Below, one piece after another: positions 62,143 to 64,000 of a DNA stretch of 64,000 nucleotides. A model generated the notes under the pieces. It worked only from the letters and a program-made list of their open reading frames with translations. It did not search any database and was not told the DNA's origin. Every line of letters starts with the position of its first letter. Position 1 is the first letter of the stretch. The position numbers and the translations under genes were made by a program. This DNA is from Azoarcus sp. Aa7 (GTDB lineage Bacteria; Pseudomonadota; Gammaproteobacteria; Burkholderiales; Rhodocyclaceae): NCBI RefSeq assembly GCF_014822185.1, contig NZ_QVLR01000043.1, positions 1 through 64,000 of the forward strand. The letters are read 5' to 3'.

Positions 62143-62871
62143 TTAGGCTACTTCGCGGAACAGGCGACCCCAGCGCTTGATGTCGCGGGTGTCGACGCCG
62201 GCCAGGCGCAACTGCTTCCAGACGACGGTCGAGACCGTGTCGTACAGCGGGATGCCGGACTCGGCTTCGAGTTCATCGGCGAGCTGGGCGGCGCGCAGGT
62301 TGGTGCAGAAGGTCGTGATCGCCTCCGGGCGGGACTTCGCGACGTCGCGCACCATCGTGCGCAGCGTGTCCTCGCTCACTTCGGCAAAGTCGAAATTGAC
62401 GCTGATGCCGAGGTGCTGCTCGGACGGCACCTCGATGCCGAGCGTCGCGTAGTTCGCGACGATGCGCGCCTGCACGTCGGGCACGTAGGGGGTCGCGAGG
62501 CCGAGCTTCTTCGTGCCGGTCTTGGCGAGGATCTCGTTCAGCGCGAGCACCGAGGTCGTCGCGGGGATGCCGGTGACTTCGGTGATGCGGCGGCACAGCT
62601 GCACGTCGCGCTCGAAACCGAGCCAGCCGGAGGAGGTGCCGCTCCAGCCGATCGAGTCGACATGGGCGTCGGCGAGCAGCTTCGCGGCTTCGAGGATCTT
62701 GCTGTCGTCGAACTGGCCGAGCGCCTGGTCCTTGAGCGAGATCTCGGTGACGGTGAAGCGGGAGAAGTGCGCGGACACGCCGGGCACTTCGGCGACGATG
62801 GCGCTGGTGAGCGGTTCGAGGGAGGTGTTGGACGAGGGCGTCAGCACGCCCAGGCGGATGCGTTTGCTCAT
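62143..62871 (-). CDS. Arylmalonate decarboxylase/maleate isomerase-like protein
   Basis: This 242-residue protein of the Asp/Glu racemase superfamily begins RIRLGVLTPSSNTSLEPLT, the maleate-isomerase/arylmalonate-decarboxylase N-terminus. Maleate isomerases need two Cys. Here the first position reads IGWSGTSS (Gly78-Thr79-Ser80), which equals the Gly-Thr-Ser dioxyanion loop of arylmalonate decarboxylase, and the second is Cys189 in ITTFCTNLRA. A single catalytic Cys with GTS favours a decarboxylase-type reaction. It lies 22 bp before the racemase-fold gene and 78 bp behind the MFS carrier. Confidence 0.75.
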   Translation of the reverse strand: MSKRIRLGVLTPSSNTSLEPLTSAIVAEVPGVSAHFSRFTVTEISLKDQALGQFDDSKILEAAKLLADAHVDSIGWSGTSSGWLGFERDVQLCRRITEVTGIPATTSVLALNEILAKTGTKKLGLATPYVPDVQARIVANYATLGIEVPSEQHLGISVNFDFAEVSEDTLRTMVRDVAKSRPEAITTFCTNLRAAQLADELEAESGIPLYDTVSTVVWKQLRLAGVDTRDIKRWGRLFREVA

Positions 62872-62949
62872 GGGATCCTCGTTGGAGTCCGGTCGGGGGG
62901 CAAGGATGGGGCGCCGCGGCAGGCAATCACCGCGGTGCCCCGGGGGAGA

Positions 62950-64000
62950 TCAGACCGGAATCTTTTTGTCGTAGTCGATCAGCATCGTGGAGCAGATGAA
63001 CAGGCCGGCACCGGCGGCGGCGAACAGCATCAGCGCCATGTAGTACGAGCCGGTCGCCTGGACGATGAGGCCGACGAGGATGGGGACGCCAATGCCCGCG
63101 CAGTTGCCGCCCAGGTTCATCACGCCGCCGAGGAGGCCGACGCGGTTGCGGGTGCCGAGGATGGACGGGACGCACCAGAACAGGCCGCACCAGCGCAGGA
63201 AGAACAGCGTGACCGACAGCATCACGACGACGGTGACCGGATCGGTGATTTTCGCGACGCTGTAAATCGACACGGTCGCGATGATCGACGAGATGCCGAA
63301 CAGCGTGCGCAGCACCTTGCCCTGCGAGGCGCCCGATTCCTTCCACTTGTCGGCGATCCAGCCGCCGATCAGTTCGCCGACGAAACCGGCGAAGAACATG
63401 ATGAACACCGCGCCGCCCATCTGCTTGATGTCGAAGCCGTGCTGCTTCGACAGGTAGTTGGGCATCCAGGTCAGCAGGCCGTAGAACAGCGCGTTGAAGC
63501 ACATCCAGCCGAAGAACATGCCCCACACCGAGCGGTAGCGGAAGAAGTCCATGACCTTGCCGCTGGTGATCGTCGGCGACGCGGCCAGTTCCTTGGCATG
63601 CGCTTCCTCGATGAACTCGGCTTCGGCGTCATTGACGCCCGGATGTTCGCGCGGATGGTTGCGGATGTAGGACCAGGCCCAGAGGCCCGCGATCACAGTG
63701 CCGACGCCGGCGATGACGAAGGCCGCGCGCCACGAACCCATCACGGCGATCAGCCCCGAGATCAGGATCGCGCCGAGTGCCGCACCCAGCGGGGCGCCGC
63801 CGTCGAGCAGGGTCGCGCCGCGGCCGCGTTCGTTCTGGGTCATCCAGATCGCGTTGAGCTTGCCCCCGGCGGGGTAGATCGGCGCTTCGGCCGCGCCGAG
63901 TCCGAGACGCGTGATCAGCAGGGCGACCCAGCCGGTGCACATGCCTGCGATGGCCTGGAAGAAGCCCCAGCCGAGCGTGGCGCCGGCGATGACATGACGC
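62950..64000 (-). CDS. MFS transporter, anion:cation symporter family (N-terminus outside window)
   Basis: About 349 residues of a major facilitator superfamily permease are visible; the frame is open to the window edge, so the first few dozen residues are missing. GLGAAEAPIYPAGGKLNAIWMTQNERGRGATLLDGGAPLGAALGA is typical of the ACS family (tartrate, galactonate, phthalate and hexuronate carriers). Later segments include FYGLLTWMPNYLSKQHGFDIKQMGG and GGWIADKWKESGA. It is the first visible gene of the cluster with the decarboxylase-like, racemase-fold and FAH proteins and probably imports their organic-acid substrate. Confidence 0.88.
   Translation of the reverse strand, partial: RHVIAGATLGWGFFQAIAGMCTGWVALLITRLGLGAAEAPIYPAGGKLNAIWMTQNERGRGATLLDGGAPLGAALGAILISGLIAVMGSWRAAFVIAGVGTVIAGLWAWSYIRNHPREHPGVNDAEAEFIEEAHAKELAASPTITSGKVMDFFRYRSVWGMFFGWMCFNALFYGLLTWMPNYLSKQHGFDIKQMGGAVFIMFFAGFVGELIGGWIADKWKESGASQGKVLRTLFGISSIIATVSIYSVAKITDPVTVVVMLSVTLFFLRWCGLFWCVPSILGTRNRVGLLGGVMNLGGNCAGIGVPILVGLIVQATGSYYMALMLFAAAGAGLFICSTMLIDYDKKIPV

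Overview
The window is high-GC chromosomal DNA of a betaproteobacterium. The gene set points to the aromatic-degrading, denitrifying Rhodocyclales (Azoarcus, Aromatoleum or Thauera type): a gentisate pathway for 3-hydroxybenzoate, a three-subunit 2-oxoglutarate:NADP/ferredoxin oxidoreductase of the kind linked to anaerobic benzoyl-CoA metabolism, an Rnf complex, a phasin and several TRAP, DctA and MFS carboxylate carriers. The genus is an inference. I saw no rRNA, CRISPR array, phage or intact insertion sequence.

Layout. (1) 1-6.5 kb is a rearranged accessory stretch: a YoeB-type toxin behind a truncated antitoxin, one complete and two partial copies of a GNAT acetyltransferase gene, a LysR tail remnant, an EamA exporter with its divergent LysR regulator, and a secreted Asp-box propeller protein. 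(2) 5.5-9.6 kb is an L-tartrate module (LysR, DctA carrier, TtdAB dehydratase). (3) 9.7-15.7 kb is a tightly overlapping operon rseC-rnfABCDGEH. (4) 17-21 kb encodes a molybdenum hydroxylase of isoquinoline/aldehyde oxidoreductase type with its XdhC maturation factor and a divergent LysR regulator. (5) 22-29 kb is a co-directional catabolic cluster: outer-membrane protein, Tat-exported small subunit, GMC dehydrogenase, aldehyde dehydrogenase and an AcoR-type sigma-54 activator. A sigma-54 promoter and repeated upstream sites lie in front of it. (6) 29-44 kb is mixed: stress protein, a PA2779/PA2778-like pair, HAD phosphatase, a PLP gamma-lyase, a ribbon-helix-helix protein with repeated AT-rich sites, phasin, an M14/alpha-beta hydrolase pair, KatG, initiator tRNA, a Tim44-like protein, a NhaR-like regulator and YihY. 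(7) 44-52 kb is a LysR regulator divergent from gentisate dioxygenase, fumarylpyruvate hydrolase, 3-hydroxybenzoate 6-monooxygenase, maleylpyruvate isomerase and a DctPQM TRAP transporter. (8) 52-55.4 kb carries hemerythrin, CBS-domain, periplasmic and persulfide dioxygenase-rhodanese genes. (9) 55.7-60.4 kb is the 2-oxoacid oxidoreductase operon preceded by a dense TGCA array. (10) 60.5-64 kb (minus strand, running off the window) encodes an MFS carrier, an arylmalonate-decarboxylase-like protein, a racemase-fold protein lacking the usual catalytic cysteines, and an FAH-family hydrolase.

How the parts fit. Ring cleavage of 3-hydroxybenzoate through gentisate yields fumarate and pyruvate, and tartrate dehydratase yields oxaloacetate, so all of these feed the TCA cycle. 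The 2-oxoacid oxidoreductase can turn 2-oxoglutarate oxidation into low-potential electrons, and Rnf couples ferredoxin and NADH pools to the membrane potential. Together they suggest a flexible aerobic/anaerobic carbon and electron economy. Assignments rest on motif recognition and gene context only; no database search was run.
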